This document shows, piece after piece, positions 47,401 through 55,344 of a stretch of DNA of 64,000 bases. The DNA comes from Mucilaginibacter roseus (GTDB lineage Bacteria; Bacteroidota; Bacteroidia; Sphingobacteriales; Sphingobacteriaceae): assembly GCF_021215455.1 (NCBI RefSeq), contig NZ_JAJPWV010000002.1:744001-808000 (forward strand), given 5' to 3'. The notes under the pieces were generated by a model. It worked only from the letters and a program-made list of their open reading frames with translations. It was not told the DNA's origin and did no database searches. Both the position numbers and the translations under genes were made by a program. Each line of letters opens with the position of its first letter. Position 1 is the first letter of the stretch.

Positions 47401-48012
47401 CCCGAACAGCTTGAAGGTGCCATTAAACTAAGTGCCAACACCATGCAGTCGTGCTATTTGCGTAATGATGGTAATGGCAAGTTCACCATTATCCCGCTGC
47501 CGCAAATGGCACAAATATCGGTACTTAACGGAATGGTGGCCGATGATTTTGATGGCGATGGTAACCTTGATGTAGTTATAAACGGCAATGACTATGGTAC
47601 CGAAGTGTCAACAGGGCGTTATGATGCGCTTAACGGCTTACTTTTAAAAGGAGATGGCAAAGGCAATTTCAAACCATTATCCATCTTGGAGAGCGGCATC
47701 TATCTGCCCGGCAACGGCAAGGCCTTGGCCAAGCTGCAAAATGCTAAAGGCGGATATCTGCTGGCAGCCAGCCAGCACCGCGGTAAATTGCAGGTGTTAC
47801 AATTAAATAAACCAACTAAAAACGTTGCTATAAAAGCTGATGACAGGAGCGCGAAGATCAGTTACCGAGATGGCAAACAGCAAAAGCAGGAGTTTTATTA
47901 CGGCTCATCGTTTTTGTCACAGTCCGGGCGCTTTTTAACCGTTGGTCCGAAAGTATCTGCCATTAGCATCACCAATAATAAAGGGCAAAGCCGCAATGTA
48001 GCTATCAACTAA
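44434..48012 (+). CDS. CRTAC1-like VCBS/FG-GAP repeat lipoprotein with ASPIC/UnbV domain
   Basis: 1192 residues. Signal peptide with lipobox LFCAC (about residue 18). About a dozen calcium-binding-type Asp-rich loops mark FG-GAP/VCBS blades (DFNNDGLPD, DINNDGWLD, DYDNDGDLD, DLDNDGDID, DADGDGDLD, DFDGDGNLD and similar), which point to two integrin-like beta-propellers. Between them is an ASPIC/UnbV domain (about 530-605: GLGAVAEIYYDNGKTQ, YISSLESGAHFGLGK, IDSVLIKWPGVDQYQ). Probably exposed on the cell surface. It sits between the SusCD pair and the haloperoxidase, a recurrent Bacteroidota arrangement. Biochemical role unknown. Confidence 0.9.
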   Translation: MIKFYNSLLAVLLLLFCACQKPDTLFEDMSSSHTGIHFRNDIAETDSINPMDVVNVYNGGGVGVGDFNNDGLPDLYFTGNMVPNKLYLNRGDLKFDDVTKTSNVDGMGHWGRGVAVIDINNDGWLDLYVCSAILANPKLRTNLLYINQGKSADGVPRFKEMAAEYGLNMSEQSAMASFFDYDNDGDLDMYLTVNNATATYNPSIFGKAFYQPDRKSGRLYRNDWNAKFNHPVYTDVTVKAGVTRDGYGHGASTVDINNDGWKDIYISNDFISSNILFINNHDGTFTDRSMEYFKHTAYNAMGQDVIDINNDGLPDVIELDMNPEDNYRKKMMLGANMYQTYQNFDSYTTQYQYVRNTLQLNLGPRIEKGKPGAPAFAEIGFLSGIAQTDWSWTPLVADYNNDGFRDLIITNGFPKDVSDHDFMAYRQRAYSVASKKEILAQIPQIKLHNYAYLNNGDLTFQDVRKDWGFEVKNFSSGGIYADLDNDGDIDVVINNINDEASVYRNKSRDNKDKLSDQHFLKISFKGDKFNRNGLGAVAEIYYDNGKTQVCENTPYRGYISSLESGAHFGLGKINKIDSVLIKWPGVDQYQKITNVKADSKLTVKQADAKQSFAWGYRQTSSPLFNDVTDSLGIKYTNQDIDFIDFNIQKLLPHKFSEYSPALAVGDVDGNGIDDMVIGGSLYNPAQVLLQQADGKFIQRAFAKPAVDLKSNYKDEGLLLFDADGDGDLDLYASSGGYHEGPESAAYQDRFYVNDGEGNFTLATNALPANTTSKLCVRACDYNQDGKPDLFVSGRVSPWNYPKPVSSFILRNDSQNGQVKFTDVTKEVAPALLNIGMVCDALFSDFNNDNKPDLILAGEFMPVTFLANKGGKFENVTASSGIENKTGWWNTIVAGDFRHTGRMDYIVGNGGTNTIYQASEKYPVSVIAKDFDKNGSFGVIPSIYFPDSNGVKREYPAVGRDDLLKQNISFKKRYTNYRSFATATMDELITPEQLEGAIKLSANTMQSCYLRNDGNGKFTIIPLPQMAQISVLNGMVADDFDGDGNLDVVINGNDYGTEVSTGRYDALNGLLLKGDGKGNFKPLSILESGIYLPGNGKALAKLQNAKGGYLLAASQHRGKLQVLQLNKPTKNVAIKADDRSAKISYRDGKQQKQEFYYGSSFLSQSGRFLTVGPKVSAISITNNKGQSRNVAIN

Positions 48013-48028
48013 ATAACATTAATATAGA

Positions 48029-49354
48029 ATGACGATCCGTAGAATAATTATAGCCGTAGTGTTAGCCGCAACCTGCCTGTATGCTTGTCAGAACGAAAAG
48101 AAAAACGCTGCAAAATTGGATGATGCCAATGTTATACATCAAAACGAAGATAAACTAACGCAGCTGATTATTTACGATGTGTTTACGCCGCCCGTAGCCA
48201 GCCGTATTTATGCTTATGCTTCCCTTGCTTCGTATGAGGCTATACGCTTTGAGCAGCCTGATTATTTATCGTTAACAGAACAGTTACAGGGCTTTGGCAC
48301 CATGCCCCAGCCCGACAAGGGCAAGACCTATAACTTTACCCTTGCTGCTACTCAGGCATTTTTTAGCGTAGCCCGTAAGGTTACATTCTCTGTCGATTCA
48401 TTAAAGGCTTATGAAGAGGGCTTGCATAGCCGTTTTAAAGGCGTAATGGACGACTCGACTTATGCCCGCTCCATTGCGTTTGGCGATACGGTGGCTAAGG
48501 TGATCATCAAGCGGTTGATGAAAGATAATTACCTGCAAACGCGCGGCAAGCCTAAGTTTTTGGGCAGCCAGGCACCGGGTAAATGGCACCCTACCCCACC
48601 CGATTACCTGGACGGCGTAGAATATTGCTGGGGAACTATGAAGACTTTTGTGCTGGATTCGTCTGACCGGGTGAGCATTCCCCCGCCACCATCGTATAGC
48701 GAGGATAAGAACAGTGCTTATTTTAAACAGAATTTGGAGGTATACGAAACCAGCAAAAAGCTGACTGACGAGCAAAAGGATATTGCCCGCTACTGGGATG
48801 ATAACCCCTTTGTGTTGGAACATGCCGGGCACATGACCTTTGCTAACAAAAAGATAACGCCCGGCGGCCATTGGATAGGTATTACCGCCATTGCCTGCAA
48901 AAAAAATAAAGCTGATGCCGTAAAAACAGCGCAAGCATACGCCCTGACTTCTATAGGTATGTATGATGCTTTTATTTGCTGCTGGAATACCAAGTACGAA
49001 ACCAACTACGTGCGCCCGGTAACGGTTATCAACGATAAGATTGATGCCGAGTGGACTCCGCGTCTGCAAACCCCGCCCTTCCCGGAATATCCGAGCGGGC
49101 ACAGTACCATTACCCGGGCTGCGGCGGTGATGCTTACGCACCTGTTTGGCAATAGCTTTGCCTTTCAAGATACCAGCGACTTGCGCTATATCGGCATGAA
49201 ACGCAATTTTAAATCATTTGTACAGGCGGCAGATGAGGCTTCGATCAGTCGTTTTTACGGCGGGATACATTACAGGAACAGTGTTGACCAGGGAGCTATT
49301 CAGGGGAAAAAGGTGAGCGAGTATATTATCTCGAGATTAAAGCTGAAAAAATAA
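48029..49354 (+). CDS. Vanadium-dependent haloperoxidase / PAP2-type lipoprotein
   Basis: 441 residues. Signal peptide with lipobox LYAC (about residue 20). The C-terminal half has the three PAP2/VHPO motifs: KYETNYVRP (Lys-x6-Arg-Pro), YPSGHS, and SRFYGGIHYRNSVDQG, which bind vanadate or phosphate in this superfamily. The N-terminal all-helical half (IIYDVFTPPVASRIYAYASLASYEA) matches bacterial VHPO relatives. Haloperoxidases oxidise halides with peroxide; a phosphatase role is also possible, because the fold is shared. It starts 16 nt after the CRTAC1-like gene, so the two are co-transcribed. Confidence 0.88.
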   Translation: MTIRRIIIAVVLAATCLYACQNEKKNAAKLDDANVIHQNEDKLTQLIIYDVFTPPVASRIYAYASLASYEAIRFEQPDYLSLTEQLQGFGTMPQPDKGKTYNFTLAATQAFFSVARKVTFSVDSLKAYEEGLHSRFKGVMDDSTYARSIAFGDTVAKVIIKRLMKDNYLQTRGKPKFLGSQAPGKWHPTPPDYLDGVEYCWGTMKTFVLDSSDRVSIPPPPSYSEDKNSAYFKQNLEVYETSKKLTDEQKDIARYWDDNPFVLEHAGHMTFANKKITPGGHWIGITAIACKKNKADAVKTAQAYALTSIGMYDAFICCWNTKYETNYVRPVTVINDKIDAEWTPRLQTPPFPEYPSGHSTITRAAAVMLTHLFGNSFAFQDTSDLRYIGMKRNFKSFVQAADEASISRFYGGIHYRNSVDQGAIQGKKVSEYIISRLKLKK

Positions 49355-49374
49355 TCAACTCGTAACCTAGCATA

Positions 49375-49409
49375 AAAAACGCCCTTGCCGATATGGCAAG
49401 GGCGTTTTT
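49375..49409. terminator. Bidirectional terminator
   Basis: 15-bp perfect stem AAAAACGCCCTTGCC/GGCAAGGGCGTTTTT with a 5-nt GATAT loop. It separates the convergent haloperoxidase and pruA genes and ends the SusCD locus. Confidence 0.93.
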
Positions 49410-49428
49410 ATTTTTATCAGAATAACTA

Positions 49429-51057
49429 TTATCCTAAGAAAGGATAACGGTAATCCTTCGGTGGATCAAACGTTTCCTTAATAGTGCGTGGAGATACCCA
49501 ACGCAGCAGGTTGATCATTGAACCGGCCTTGTCATTAGTACCTGAACCACGGGCACCGCCAAATGGCTGCTGGCCAACTACGGCACCGGTTGGTTTATCA
49601 TTAATATAGAAGTTACCGGCGGCGTTACGCAGGCGTTGTGTAGCCTGTGCTACAGCATACCTGTCTTGAGATATGATAGAACCGGTAAGGGCATATATTG
49701 AAGTAGTATCAACTACATCCAATATCTCCTCAAACTTATCGTCCTCATATACATAAACAGTTAATACCGGGCCAAATAATTCCTCGCACATGGTAACATA
49801 ATGCGGATCGTTAACACGCAGTACAGTAGGCTCAACAAACCAACCTTTTGATTTATCATAACCACCACCGGCAATCAGCTCAACATTATCATCAGCTTTG
49901 GCGGCATCAATGTATTTGGCCAGCTTATCAAATGATGCTTCGGTAATAACGGCATTCACAAAGTTGCTGAAATCCTCAACCGGGCCAACTTTAATTGAGG
50001 CCAGGTCACGTTGCACGTTTTCTTTAACAGCAGGCCACAGCGAAGCCGGGATGTAGGCGCGAGAAGCGGCTGAACATTTTTGTCCCTGATACTCAAACGC
50101 GCCACGAACTAAAGCAGTGCTCACTACTTCGGGGTTAGCGCTCGCATGGGCAAGCACAAAATCCTTACCGCCGGTTTCGCCAACTATGCGCGGGTAGGTT
50201 TTGTATTTATGGATGTTGGTACCAATTATTTGCCATATATGCTGGAATACCGCGGTTGAACCGGTAAAGTGTATGCCCGCGAAATCCGGGTGGTTAAAGA
50301 TAACATCACCCGCCACAGGGCCATCAACATAAATAAGGTTGATAACGCCGGCAGGCAGGCCAGCCTCGATAAAAATCTGCATGATAACGTTAGCGGCGAA
50401 AATTTGCGGGTAGGCAGGTTTCCAAACCACTACGTTACCCATCATGGCGGCACTCGCAGGCAGGTTACCGGCAATGGCGGTAAAGTTAAATGGCGTTAAG
50501 GCGAACACAAAACCCTCAAGCGGGCGTTGTTCAACCCTGTTCCAGATACCTTTTGGCGATACCGGGGGCTGCTGACCGTAAATCTCCGTCATGTACTCCA
50601 CGTTAAAGCGCAAAAAGTCCGCAAACTCGCAGGCGGCATCAATTTCGGCCTGGTAGGCGTTCTTTGACTGGCCCAACATGGTAGCGGCGTTTATTTTAGC
50701 ACGGTACGGACCAGAGATTAGATCGGCGGCTTTTAAAAATATGGCGGCACGCTGTTCCCAGGCCAGGTTTTCCCAATCAGCTTTGGCGGCCAAGGCAGCA
50801 TCAATGGCTGCGGTTACGTGGCTCGCGTCACCTTCGTGAAAGGTAGCCAGCAGGTGCTGATGATCATGCGGCGGGCGCAGTTCAAGGGTTTTGCCGGTGC
50901 GCACTTCTTGGGCACCAATGTACATAGGTATGTCGGCCACAACAGCGCGCGCCTCTTTAAGCGCGGCTTCTAACGAAGCACGCTCGGCACTGCCCGGAGC
51001 GTAATTTAATACAGGCTCGTTCTGCGGCTTAGGGACGTTGAAAAATCCTTTAAGCAT
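49429..51057 (-). CDS. pruA: L-glutamate gamma-semialdehyde dehydrogenase
   Basis: 542 residues, the length of the monofunctional delta-1-pyrroline-5-carboxylate dehydrogenase (second step of proline degradation). ALDH-fold motifs: ALTPFNFTAIAGNLPASAAMMGNVVVWKPA, GIHFTGSTAVFQHIW, the catalytic Glu in VGETGGKDFV, and nucleophile Cys in FEYQGQKCSAASRAYIP (about residue 295). C-terminal QQPFGGARGSGTNDKAGS. ATG at 51057, with a -7 box upstream. No proline dehydrogenase gene is in the window. Confidence 0.96.
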   Translation of the reverse strand: MLKGFFNVPKPQNEPVLNYAPGSAERASLEAALKEARAVVADIPMYIGAQEVRTGKTLELRPPHDHQHLLATFHEGDASHVTAAIDAALAAKADWENLAWEQRAAIFLKAADLISGPYRAKINAATMLGQSKNAYQAEIDAACEFADFLRFNVEYMTEIYGQQPPVSPKGIWNRVEQRPLEGFVFALTPFNFTAIAGNLPASAAMMGNVVVWKPAYPQIFAANVIMQIFIEAGLPAGVINLIYVDGPVAGDVIFNHPDFAGIHFTGSTAVFQHIWQIIGTNIHKYKTYPRIVGETGGKDFVLAHASANPEVVSTALVRGAFEYQGQKCSAASRAYIPASLWPAVKENVQRDLASIKVGPVEDFSNFVNAVITEASFDKLAKYIDAAKADDNVELIAGGGYDKSKGWFVEPTVLRVNDPHYVTMCEELFGPVLTVYVYEDDKFEEILDVVDTTSIYALTGSIISQDRYAVAQATQRLRNAAGNFYINDKPTGAVVGQQPFGGARGSGTNDKAGSMINLLRWVSPRTIKETFDPPKDYRYPFLG

Positions 51058-51087
51058 AATTTTATGTGAGTCAAATTAATATAGCTG

Positions 51088-51095
51088 CAAAGATA
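51088..51095 (-). promoter_or_regulatory. Candidate -7 box of pruA
   Basis: The minus strand reads TATCTTTG (TAnnTTTG exact match), 30 nt upstream of the pruA start. No TTTG element is visible at -33. The box also lies in the short divergent region with the AT-rich HATPase gene. Confidence 0.4.
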
Positions 51096-51154
51096 CGGGT
51101 AAATGTGCAGATGTGGTAACGGCGGATGTTGACGAGATGTAAATAATTATACAA

Positions 51155-52176
51155 GTGATTCCTATTATATTTTTATATCTTGTAAATGACTTAATTAGAA
51201 TCTTAATCTTGGACATCCACGTACCTAATAGTGCATTTTTAGGAAACATTGAATCTTTTACAAGTAAGTTCAATCCTTTAAACACTTCGGTGTTGAATGT
51301 CACCTCCAATCAAAAATGGATATCAATTCACCCTTTGGTTATTTCCATGATCGTAGCTTTAGCTAAAGAGATGGAAATTACTGGTGGATTTATTAATTGT
51401 GAAGATTTCTCAGCCAAATCAAGACCTTACTTGTTAAGGATGGGATTGATAAATCATCTTAAACCACATCATGGTTTACAAATTAATGAGCATGAATCTT
51501 CAGGAAGGTTTATTCCAGCAAGGCAAATAAAAACATCTGATGAATTGAATCAGTTTATAATTGATATGGTTCCTCTTTTACATACAACCCCAGAGCAAGC
51601 TTTTCCAATCAAGTATGTTATAAGTGAATTAGTTCGAAATGTACTTGAACATTCAGAATCAGAAATTGGGGCTATTGTTTCAGCTCAATATTTTAAAAAA
51701 TCAAATCGCATTTCTATTGGCGTTGCGGACAGAGGAATCGGCATCAAGGCATCTATGAATAAATCCTACGCAACGAAAAATGATAAGGAGGCAGTAGATT
51801 TAGCATTAAGACCCGGAATAACCGGAACTACAAATAAAGTAGGAGGCACTGAGTTTAATGCTGGTGCCGGCCTTTTCTTCACTAAAAGTATCGCAAAGGT
51901 AAGTAGAGATTTGTTTTTACTATACAGTGGAAACTCCTTTTCAAGTTATATAAAACACCGCCTAACGAGTATGTTAATTTATTTCCTGATCCAGCCTTTG
52001 ATAGAGCCACTTTTAGATCAAATGTTGCTCAATGGAATGGAACAGCAGTAGGAATTGATATATCACTCGACATGAACCAAGATTTCGAGAAGTTATTAGA
52101 AATGATTAGAAGCGCTTACCATTTGAATATTAAACAAAAAAACAAGAGCAAATACAAAAAGCCAAAATTTGTATGA
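51155..52176 (+). pseudogene. HATPase-domain protein interrupted by a one-base frameshift
   Basis: The first frame (from GTG 51155, or TTG 51209 just before DIHVPNSAFLGN) carries a GHKL ATPase: N-box ISELVRNVLEHS, G1 VADRGIGI, and G2 GGTEFNAGAGLFFTKS. At the T-run 51938-51941 the frame breaks and runs into unrelated sequence to a stop at 52051. A shift to the -1 frame restores a plausible ending: FKLYKTPPNEYVNLF, then WNGTAVGIDISL and a stop at 52174-52176. A lost T, a sequencing error or a -1 slip would explain it. The ATGA overlap with the STAS gene is in the restored frame, so the intact gene was coupled to it. AT-rich, unlike its neighbours. Confidence 0.75.
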
Positions 52177-52502
52177 AAACCATTTTCATCTATAAATATA
52201 CCAATGACTTTGCAGAGAATAAAGATATTGCAAGAGATTTAAGAATTAATAAAATCCAACCAGAACTTGACAAAAATGGTAGAATCAAAATTGATTTTGA
52301 TAAAGTAGGTTCTGCAACACAATCTTTTGTTCATGCATTAATAAGTGAAGTAATAAGAACCTATGGTATTCAAATCTTAGATAATATTCATTTTGAAAAT
52401 TGTAACTCAAGGGTTCAAAAAATAATTGAGATTGTTGTGGAATATGTCCAAGACGGAATTTTTGACAATGATGACAACAATCAACCGTCGTCAAACTGTT
52501 AA
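52173..52502 (+). CDS. STAS-like (DUF4325) protein
   Basis: 109 residues. The pattern IKIDFDKVGSATQSFVHALISEVIR, with flanking strand-helix order, matches DUF4325, a STAS-like family usually coded next to a GHKL ATPase gene. This resembles anti-sigma-factor/anti-anti-sigma logic (SpoIIAB/SpoIIAA), so a partner-switch or stress-sensing pair is possible, but no target is known. Very AT-rich and A-ending codons (AAA, ATA, GAA), unlike the neighbouring housekeeping genes. The ATG overlaps the restored stop of the upstream HATPase frame. Confidence 0.78.
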   Translation: MKTIFIYKYTNDFAENKDIARDLRINKIQPELDKNGRIKIDFDKVGSATQSFVHALISEVIRTYGIQILDNIHFENCNSRVQKIIEIVVEYVQDGIFDNDDNNQPSSNC

Positions 52503-52567
52503 AAACGTTAAATAACAAACCAATACGTGGCAAACAGGTTATATTTACAAGGTAACTACTAATAACT

Positions 52568-53254
52568 ATGAAACTGCAACCTATTGCCGCTACGCTACTA
52601 CTTATTTTTGCTACCATTACCGTAAGTGCCCAAAACAAAATAAAAGGCACCGTTTACGAGGGCAGCGGCAACACACGCTTACCTGAAGTTTTTGTACACG
52701 ACCTGACCAACAAACAAATGACGCTTACCGACAAGAACGGTAACTTTGAAATAACGGCAGCGTCAGGCCATCTGGTGGTGTTTAGCGCGCCTACTTATGC
52801 GGCCGACACTGTTTACATTACCGATCTTTCGCCCAAGAAAATACGATTAACACCACAAGGTATCCGCCTGAACACGGTGAATATATCCGGCACCCGCAAG
52901 GCATTTGACCCGGAAGCCGAATACCCCGAAGTGTATGAAAAAAGTAAGGTATACCCGCTTTCGCCATCAAGCTGGTTTAGTCGCGAGGGCCGCAACGCGC
53001 GCCGGTTAAAAAAATACTTTAAACGCGAGGTACAGGAGCGGGAAATTGACCGCGCCTTCAATCCTAAATTTGTAAGTTCCGTAGTTCCGTTAAAAGGTGA
53101 AGATCTCGAAAACTTCATGACACTGTATCGCCCCAAATATGATGATATTAAAAATAATGATCAGCAATCATTAACTATCTACATTAACGATTCGTACAAA
53201 AAGTACCAGGCCCTGCCCCCCGAAAAACGCCGCCCGCAACGGTTAAACGAGTAA
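52568..53254 (+). CDS. Carboxypeptidase-regulatory-like exported protein
   Basis: 228 residues. Signal peptide (LLLIFATITVSAQ), then one CarboxypepD-regulatory-like beta-sandwich (NKIKGTVYEGSGNTRLPEVFVHDLTNKQMTLTDKNGNFEI, about 22-110), then a basic segment (FSREGRNARRLKKYFKREVQEREID) and a conserved-looking tail. No enzyme motif. Family members are common Bacteroidota envelope proteins of unknown role. It is compositionally like the rest of the chromosome, so the AT-rich patch ends before it. Confidence 0.75.
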   Translation: MKLQPIAATLLLIFATITVSAQNKIKGTVYEGSGNTRLPEVFVHDLTNKQMTLTDKNGNFEITAASGHLVVFSAPTYAADTVYITDLSPKKIRLTPQGIRLNTVNISGTRKAFDPEAEYPEVYEKSKVYPLSPSSWFSREGRNARRLKKYFKREVQEREIDRAFNPKFVSSVVPLKGEDLENFMTLYRPKYDDIKNNDQQSLTIYINDSYKKYQALPPEKRRPQRLNE

Positions 53255-53415
53255 CAGCAGAGAAGCATTGCCGCAATCATAAAATAAGCCGATTGGTATA
53301 ACGTTTTACCTGAAATTCAATGTCATACTTAAGCATTTAAATATGCTTATTGTAGCCTTAACACTATGAAGTAAACCCTAAAAGTTGCACATTTGCGCTT
53401 TGCCTTTTGTAACTG

Positions 53416-54705
53416 ATGGATTACTTTATAATAGATTTTGACAGCACCTTTACCCAGGTGGAAGCCCTTGATGAACTTGCCCGCATATCGCTTAAATCGC
53501 ACCCGGACAGGGAGAGCATTTATGAGCAGATTGAAGGGTTAACCAACCTGGCCATGGAAGGCAAGCTATCCTTCAGCGAGAGCTTACAGCGCCGTGTGCA
53601 GTTGCTGCAAGCAAATCGCGATCATCTTAAACTATTGGTAAGCCATCTTAAAAAGAAGGTATCGCGCTCCTTTTCACGCAATACGGTTTTCTTCAAAAAC
53701 CATTCGGACGGCGTACTCATCGTGTCCGGTGGTTTTAAGGAGTTTATTACACCGGTGGTTACCGAGTATCATATCAAAAAGGAAAATATCTACGCCAATA
53801 CCTTTGTGTTTGATGATGAGGGCAACATCATAGGGTATGATCGTGAAAACCCGCTGTCGAAAGAAGGCGGTAAAGTAATTCTGCTTAAGGAGCTTAATTT
53901 ACCCGGTGATATTTACGGCATAGGTGATGGTTATTCTGATTTCCAACTAAAGGAGTCGGGCTTAATCAAAAAATTCTTCGCCTTCACGGAGAACATCGAG
54001 CGTAAATCGGTAGCCGAAAAAGCCGACCATATTACCCCAAGCTTTGACGAGTTTTTGTATATCAACAAGCTGCCGCGCGCAATATCGTACCCTAAAAATC
54101 GTATAAAGTGCCTTGTGGTAGGTAATGTTGATGAAGAGGCATTAGCTCAATTAAAAAAGGAAGGTTACAATATTCGGCACAAGGATACTATTGAGGACAC
54201 TTACTTGCACGAGGCCGGCGTACTGCTTTGTAGCGAAGATACCCAACCTACGCCTGAACAATTACAGAATGCCGGGCGGTTAAAAGTGATCGGTATTTTT
54301 GGTAAAGTACAAAGCCGCAAGCTGGCTGAAGTAGCCTGCGATAACGGCATCATCATATTTGACGACCCTAAGCACAACCCTCGCAACGATGATTTCATCC
54401 CGAAACGGGTGATTGCTTTTATGAACGAGGGAAAAACGCATACCAGTTGCAACTTTCCCGATCTACAACCGCCGCGGGTAAGCAATGCACACAGGCTGAT
54501 ACACATCCACAAAAACGTACCGGGCATACTGGCCAAAATTAATGATGTATTTGCCCGCCACAACATCAACATAGTAGGTGAATTCCTGGTAACCAACGCG
54601 CAGATAGGCTATGTTATCACCGACGTAAATACCGGCTATGATCCGCAGGTACTAAACGAGTTGAAAGCGATTGAGCAGACGATAAAATTCAGGTTGCTTT
54701 ATTAA
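53416..54705 (+). CDS. serB: Phosphoserine phosphatase fused to a SerA remnant with ACT domain
   Basis: 429 residues, a clear two-part protein. Residues 1-215 are a HAD-IB phosphatase: IIDFDSTFTQVEALDELA (nucleophile Asp), IVSGGFKEF (motif II), and GIGDGYSDFQL (motif III). About 230-345 resemble the lid (N-terminal) half of 3-phosphoglycerate dehydrogenase (IKCLVVGNVDEEALAQLKKEGYNI; LKVIGIFGKVQ), but the NAD-binding domain is missing. About 345-429 match the SerA tail: NFPDLQPPRV then LIHIHKNVPGILAKINDVFARHNINI and the final KFRLLY. The ACT residues equivalent to the E. coli SerA serine-binding His and Asn (H-K-N) are kept, so serine feedback is plausible. Confidence 0.85.
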   Translation: MDYFIIDFDSTFTQVEALDELARISLKSHPDRESIYEQIEGLTNLAMEGKLSFSESLQRRVQLLQANRDHLKLLVSHLKKKVSRSFSRNTVFFKNHSDGVLIVSGGFKEFITPVVTEYHIKKENIYANTFVFDDEGNIIGYDRENPLSKEGGKVILLKELNLPGDIYGIGDGYSDFQLKESGLIKKFFAFTENIERKSVAEKADHITPSFDEFLYINKLPRAISYPKNRIKCLVVGNVDEEALAQLKKEGYNIRHKDTIEDTYLHEAGVLLCSEDTQPTPEQLQNAGRLKVIGIFGKVQSRKLAEVACDNGIIIFDDPKHNPRNDDFIPKRVIAFMNEGKTHTSCNFPDLQPPRVSNAHRLIHIHKNVPGILAKINDVFARHNINIVGEFLVTNAQIGYVITDVNTGYDPQVLNELKAIEQTIKFRLLY

Positions 54706-54706
54706 G

Positions 54707-54797
54707 GGCATTGGTCATTAGGCATTGGGCAATTATTGAATATCCAAACCAATTACAAATGCCCAATGACAGCGAAGGGAACTAACCAATGACAGCG
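54707..54797. repeat. Cluster of short direct and inverted repeats at the uspA 3' end
   Basis: GGCATTGG occurs at 54707 and 54721. CATTGGGCA (54723-54731) is the inverse of TGCCCAATG (54760-54768). CCAATGACAGCG is repeated exactly at 54763-54774 and 54786-54797. It looks like a small dispersed or decayed repeat element. Part of it encodes the odd C-terminal residues of the UspA protein, which suggests that the element was inserted at the gene end. Confidence 0.5.
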
Positions 54798-55285
54798 CAG
54801 CGAATTGACAAATTCCCTTCCTCAAACGGTACTACCAACACAGGTATAGTAGCCCGGCGCACTATGCCTTCGGTTACATCGCCCATTAACAATCTGTCGA
54901 GGCCAGAGCGTTTGTGGGTTCCTACAACAATGAGGTCGGCATGAAACTCTTTGGCACATTGCAGTATACCATCCGCAGTTGAGCCGTACTCGCTAAAGTA
55001 AGTAACCTGTACCCCCTCAGCCATAGCATCAACCGTGCGGCGGATCAAATTTTCTGAACTATCCGCCTGCGATCTGATTAGATCAATCTCTTCCGGTCCG
55101 CCCACGTTGGCCAGCGGCACCCCCAGTAAATTATCTGATGTATCCATCGGCGTAACAACAGGCTCAATAATATTTACCACGCCAACGACAGCATCAAACT
55201 TACGTGCCAAATCAAAACCATATTTAGCCGCGTGTTCGGCATATTTGCTGTCGTCAATTCCGATGATGATTTTTTTGATCTGCAT
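54782..55285 (-). CDS. Universal stress protein, UspA family
   Basis: About 167 residues from ATG 55285 (MQIKKIIIGIDDSKYAEHA). The open frame extends 10 codons further upstream. ATP-binding signature GxxGx9GS/T-like: VVGTHKRSGLDRLLMGDVTEGIVRRATIPVLVV. The C-terminal tail beyond VVPFEEG is not family-like and is encoded by the repeat cluster. Cytoplasmic stress-response protein, exact role unknown. It is separated from the CLC gene by 59 nt on the same strand. Confidence 0.88.
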   Translation of the reverse strand: MQIKKIIIGIDDSKYAEHAAKYGFDLARKFDAVVGVVNIIEPVVTPMDTSDNLLGVPLANVGGPEEIDLIRSQADSSENLIRRTVDAMAEGVQVTYFSEYGSTADGILQCAKEFHADLIVVGTHKRSGLDRLLMGDVTEGIVRRATIPVLVVPFEEGNLSIRCAVIG

Positions 55286-55344
55286 AGCGCTCTGGGTTGT
55301 ATTTTCATATAACAACCAATACCGGTAAAAGTGTTTGCGGCGTG

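Noticed and set aside
48401..49168. 255-codon open frame antisense to the haloperoxidase gene
   Set aside because: It lies wholly opposite a gene with clear PAP2/VHPO motifs. The translation has no recognisable domain and the codon use is that of a shadow frame.
51058..51154. Attachment-site duplication flanking the AT-rich module
   Set aside because: The left edge (51058-51154) was compared by eye with 52503-52567 for direct repeats; nothing longer than chance was seen, and no integrase or tRNA is adjacent.
51932..51945. Programmed -1 frameshift heptamer in the HATPase gene
   Set aside because: The reading C_TTT_TCA does not give a canonical XXXYYYZ heptamer and no strong downstream pseudoknot was noticed; a lost T is simpler. 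It is kept as a possibility only.
53330..53349. TAAGCAT/ATGCTTA hairpin upstream of serB as a riboswitch
   Set aside because: A 7-bp AT-rich stem with a 6-nt loop only; no match to any riboswitch consensus known to me.
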